Assembly: GCA_022829145.1 (NCBI GenBank)
Contig: CM040748.1
Span: 29,588,501 to 29,652,500 of the forward strand
From: Albula goreensis
Taxonomy: Eukaryota; Chordata; Actinopteri; Albuliformes; Albulidae
Reading direction: 5' to 3'
DNA: 64,000 nucleotides
The stretch's first letter is position 1. Each line of letters opens with the position of its first letter. This document shows positions 62,541 to 64,000 of this stretch, in pieces. Both the position numbers and the translations under genes were made by a program. The notes beneath the pieces were generated by a model. It searched no databases, was not told the DNA's origin, and saw only the letters and a list, made by a program, of their open reading frames with translations.

Positions 62541-64000
62541 TCATGAATAATTCTCATTTCCACCAATTAGTACCTATAAGACAGTCCTGTTGTGTTAGTC
62601 AGGTCATTTTGACCCCCTGTTCTAATGTAAGAGTTTATTTCTATGAAGACATGAAGCATAATTGATGTTAAAATAGTACTGAAAAAAGGAACAAAAAGGT
62701 TGCTAAATACATTGCTTAATAACCCCAAATTACTGTGCAGAATGTACTATTAAGGGTCAACAAAGATTTTACTTTTCTGAATAAAAGGCTTGTTATTTTG
62801 TATGGCTAATTATGGCTCATTGAGACACTGTTTCAACATACTGTTCACTTGCCGCTTAATAGCAGAATACTATTGACATAACTACAACATATTCTTTATT
62901 TTGCTACATATTTGCTATTATTTTGATGTTTTCATCGATGGAACATGTTCATCTTTTTGCATCAGTCATGATAAAGAGTTTGGCATTGCAAAACTCGACC
63001 AGTTGGTCTGTAACTCTGAAAGGCATATTTCTGAGACTGTACTGTTCAATGAAACTATGGACAATATCTGTTTTTTCCAAAATATGAAAATATTAATAAA
63101 GAATCTTATTTAATCAAACTTAATGGCCACCAAATACATGTTCTATGTGCTTTGCTCCCATGTCCGATGCGCTCTTCTAAGTGGATAAACTTGAGAAGCA
63201 GATTTTCTTGTGAGCTGAGATGACTACACACACACACACAAACACACAAACACACACACTCCCTCTCTCTCTCAGAGGAAAATGCCTAGCTTGTCTAAAC
63301 ATGGTGGCTTTCATTTCTATCAAAGTGTTATTTCCATCAATGGTCCAGTGATGGAATATACAGAAGGACTGTCAATATCAAAGTGAACATGCACAAGAAA
63401 TGCCCCTTCAACTTGTTTGTTCAGTATTTTGCTCTTCCATTTAATTAGGCACCCAGAGATCACTCTACACTTGTACAAGTATTCCAAGTATGGGCAAACT
63501 ACATTCCTTTCCAAATTTCAGTATGAATGCAGTGTACAAGTTTTTGTAGTGGAGTGTTCAGCTTAATTTATAGTTCAAGGCAAAAATATGAAGTTTCACT
63601 GATCAAGAGGATCCTTGGGGCTAAAGGTGAGCTCTCATCAAGTTCCAGTTCTCTTCATCTCTGATTAAATATTAGAGCGCTGTTTTTTATCATAATTCAA
63701 TGAAACTTGAGGGCAAATCACATTAATTATACTCTTACCTGTGGTAAAAACAATTATATTTCATTATGTGATCCTGCAACAAGGGCAGTCTTATTCATAC
63801 GCAAAAAAAATGGAAATAGTTTCAATTAGGGCTCTGGATGAGGTTATATTGGAACAATGGGATGCACTTTAGTTACGCCTTCGCATTCAGAGCACAAAGA
63901 CTGTCTAGGCTGCAGTTCCTGGTGATATTTTCTTTTAAGAGAGAAGGCACATAGTAGATCTACCGTTCAGAACTTACTGTCCTGTTCTTGTGTCTTGTGC
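62541..64000. other. Intergenic, CA microsatellite
   Basis: AT-rich sequence with an imperfect (CA)n/(CT)n at 63225-63273. No gene, and nothing suggests the next gene begins before the window ends. Confidence 0.45.

Noticed and set aside
1..64000. CRISPR array, operon or prokaryotic defence-type system
   Set aside because: All regular repeats are microsatellites, minisatellites or transposon-derived; the gene has spliceosomal introns and there are no clustered co-directional ORFs.

Overview
The window looks like vertebrate, most likely teleost fish, nuclear DNA. It is AT-rich overall, with introns bounded by GT/AG, long (TG)n/(CA)n microsatellites, relics of LINE reverse transcriptase genes, and several copies of short tRNA-like and palindromic elements of the kind common in teleosts. 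There is no operon-like packing and no prokaryotic gene structure. The fish assignment is inferred from repeat style and from the compact gene. It was not tested by any search.

One protein-coding gene can be recognised: the 3' part of btbd3, on the + strand. It encodes a BTB-BACK-PHR protein. An internal exon (3093-3210) carries part of the BTB domain. A 3040-bp intron follows, and then a large terminal exon (coding 6251-7283) carries the rest of the BTB domain, the BACK domain and the complete PHR domain. The first coding exons lie upstream of the window. The 3' UTR probably runs about 2.9 kb to a double AATAAA at 10178-10188. As written, the internal exon lacks one base in a C run (3186-3190). 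This throws the frame into a TAA stop at 3207-3209. Because the next exon is intact and very well preserved, a sequence error is the first suspicion, but a real null allele is possible.

From about 10.2 kb to the end (about 54 kb) I find no convincing protein gene. This is a gene desert, as is known around mammalian BTBD3. It holds a near-perfect 41-bp-arm hairpin (10298-10407), a second small perfect hairpin (47518-47550), four copies of one tRNA-like SINE family and three of another, a palindromic MITE-like family with one copy expanded into a 36-37 bp tandem array (15660-15920), and two decayed LINE fragments (16985-18245 and 29030-29590). It also holds a diverged tandem duplication (26845-27147), a compound minisatellite (61421-61786), strong G-quadruplex candidates, and scattered CpG-dense single-copy blocks (13020-13240, 18480-18690, 19880-20360, 39640-40420, 51520-51800, 61255-61385). 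These blocks are the best candidates for distal regulatory DNA. I saw no CRISPR array, rRNA, convincing tRNA gene or novel multigene system.
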